DNA of 5,384 nt from Bordetella parapertussis. Lineage in GTDB: Bacteria; Pseudomonadota; Gammaproteobacteria; Burkholderiales; Burkholderiaceae_C. How positions within the stretch are numbered: position 1 is the first letter of the stretch; each line of letters starts with the position of its first letter. The position numbers and the translations under genes were made by a program. The stretch is from contig CALQBT020000218.1 of assembly GCA_943328885.2 (NCBI GenBank), positions 1 through 5,384 of the forward strand, given 5' to 3'. The notes under the pieces are model-generated. The model worked only from the letters and a program-made list of their open reading frames with translations, was not told the origin of the DNA and did no database searches. Of this stretch, positions 4,647 to 5,384 are shown in pieces.

Positions 4647-5384
4647 CTACCAGCGGCAGCCCTTGTCGCGCAAGGCGTCAAACGCCAGCGGCACCGCGGC
4701 GAGCAGGCCCATGCTGGCGTAAGCCTGTCGGCAATCAGTCTTGGCGGCCTTCTCGATGTCTTCGGCAAGCTTGGACTTGCCCTCGGGAGGATGCGGCAGC
4801 AGCGGCAGCAGGCCACGGCTGCCCTGGGCCGAGATCGCGCCGCCACGCCGCGGTACCAGGTCGAGGATCAGCCTGGGCGCACTGGCTTGCTGCGCCGGCG
4901 CGGTCGCCACGTCGTGCCCGACCCTGGCGCCCGCATCAGGCAGGCCGGCGACCGGCCGCGAACTGCCGATCTGAGGGGTCGGCCCACTGAGCGCCGGGTC
5001 GCGTGACGCCGCGACCACGGGCCCGGCGCCGGCTGGCACCGGCGTGACCTGGGTGATCGACGTCGAGACCGTCGGGACGGGTGGCGCCGCGGACGCTGTC
5101 GCAGGCAGCGCAGGCCCAGAGGTCGACTCGGCGACCGGGACCGGCAGGGTCCGGGCTTCGAACGCCGGCAAGGACAGCGCGTCAACCGGCAAGGACGGCA
5201 GCGCCGCGGCGGGCAAGGGCTGGATAGACGCGGGTCGCTCGGCCAAGCGCAGGCGGCGCGGGGCGGGCAACTCGGGCGCCGGCAGCGCAGGCGCACGCAG
5301 CGTCTCGGCGACCGGGGCCGGAGCCGGCAGGGGGCGGGCTTCGAACGCCGGCAAGGACAGCGCGTCAACCGGCAAGGACGGCAG
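4647..5384 (-). CDS. Pro/Ala-rich repeat protein with conserved-looking C-terminal segment (partial, 5' end outside window)
   Basis: The frame is open from the right edge for 245 codons to the TAG at 4647-4649. No start is assigned: the first TTG in the frame (5375) is internal to a repeat copy, so the N-terminus lies beyond the window. The first 150 or so visible residues are Pro/Ala/Leu-rich and low in complexity, with LPSLPVDALSLPAFEAR present twice, 61 residues apart. They are probably extended or disordered. The last 45 residues (from about EGKSKLAEDIEKAAKTDC) look folded and hold two cysteines separated by 24 residues, the second being the third-last residue of the protein. A Pro-rich linker followed by a compact cysteine-paired domain suggests an envelope protein with an N-terminal membrane anchor, in the manner of TonB-like proteins. 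This is inference, since the anchor is not visible. No named function is recognised. Confidence 0.78.
   Translation of the reverse strand: MPSLPVDALSLPAFEARPLPAPAPVAETLRAPALPAPELPAPRRLRLAERPASIQPLPAAALPSLPVDALSLPAFEARTLPVPVAESTSGPALPATASAAPPVPTVSTSITQVTPVPAGAGPVVAASRDPALSGPTPQIGSSRPVAGLPDAGARVGHDVATAPAQQASAPRLILDLVPRRGGAISAQGSRGLLPLLPHPPEGKSKLAEDIEKAAKTDCRQAYASMGLLAAVPLAFDALRDKGCRW
5152..5201. repeat. Direct repeat copy 1 in the Pro-rich gene
   Basis: These 50 bases are identical to 5335-5384, giving a period of 183 bp (61 codons), so the reading frame is kept. Weaker similarity reaches back to about 5104 (against 5281), with a 6-bp in-frame indel. This supports a longer diverged repeat unit. 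Confidence 0.9.
5335..5384. repeat. Direct repeat copy 2 in the Pro-rich gene, running into the window edge
   Basis: This stretch is identical to 5152-5201 over its full visible length, and the identity is cut by the end of the window. The unit may therefore continue, and further copies may follow. Confidence 0.9.

Noticed and set aside
4868..5368. Second minus-strand frame of 166 codons inside the Pro-rich gene
   Set aside because: It is an Arg/Pro/Ser-rich alternative frame of the same repeats. The chosen frame has the folded-looking C-terminus.

Overview
The window is GC-rich throughout. Its genes have strongly G/C-ending codons and look like those of a betaproteobacterium, most likely Burkholderiales. 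This placement rests on protein style and composition and was not searched. Six complete or nearly complete protein genes and one gene cut by the right edge are supported. No rRNA, tRNA, CRISPR array, insertion sequence or phage gene was seen.

Left part, plus strand (1-1250). A HAD-superfamily 'haloacid dehalogenase type II' gene (59-781) starts with an ATGA overlap against a possible upstream reading frame. A 103-nt gap then leads to a small gene (885-1250). Its product has an N-terminal cysteine motif and a C-terminal half that recalls the DUF59/MIP18 (PaaD-like) Fe-S assembly fold. The gap holds two abutting FNR/Dnr-type boxes (809-822 and 823-836). A -10-like hexamer lies where a class II FNR promoter would need it. 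This is the most interesting signal in the window: a small, essentially uncharacterised cysteine protein probably switched on by low oxygen or nitric oxide.

Middle and right, minus strand (1271-4554). The order of transcription is an SDR dehydrogenase (4554-3790), an SMP-30/gluconolactonase-type lactonase (3705-2773) and a fumarylacetoacetate hydrolase-family enzyme (2754-1888). After a further 98-nt gap comes a 172-aa protein with two AP2-like halves (1789-1271), which converges on the small cysteine gene. The SDR is strikingly like human DHRS6/BDH2 and bacterial 2-keto-3-deoxy-L-fuconate dehydrogenases. The three enzymes together fit the non-phosphorylating route for 6-deoxy-sugars (L-fucose or L-rhamnose type): aldonolactone to aldonate; after a dehydratase that is not in this window, 2-keto-3-deoxyaldonate to 2,4-diketo-3-deoxyaldonate; then cleavage to pyruvate and lactate. 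The sugar dehydrogenase, the aldonate dehydratase, a transporter and a regulator are absent from the window.

Right edge, minus strand (4647-5384). This is the 3' part of a Pro/Ala-rich protein carrying a 61-residue (183-bp) repeat and a compact C-terminal segment with two cysteines. Its start lies beyond the window. GC-rich hairpins without U-tracts sit after several stop codons: 1242-1257, 1824-1844 and 4592-4616. One more (3725-3739) lies inside the sugar operon.
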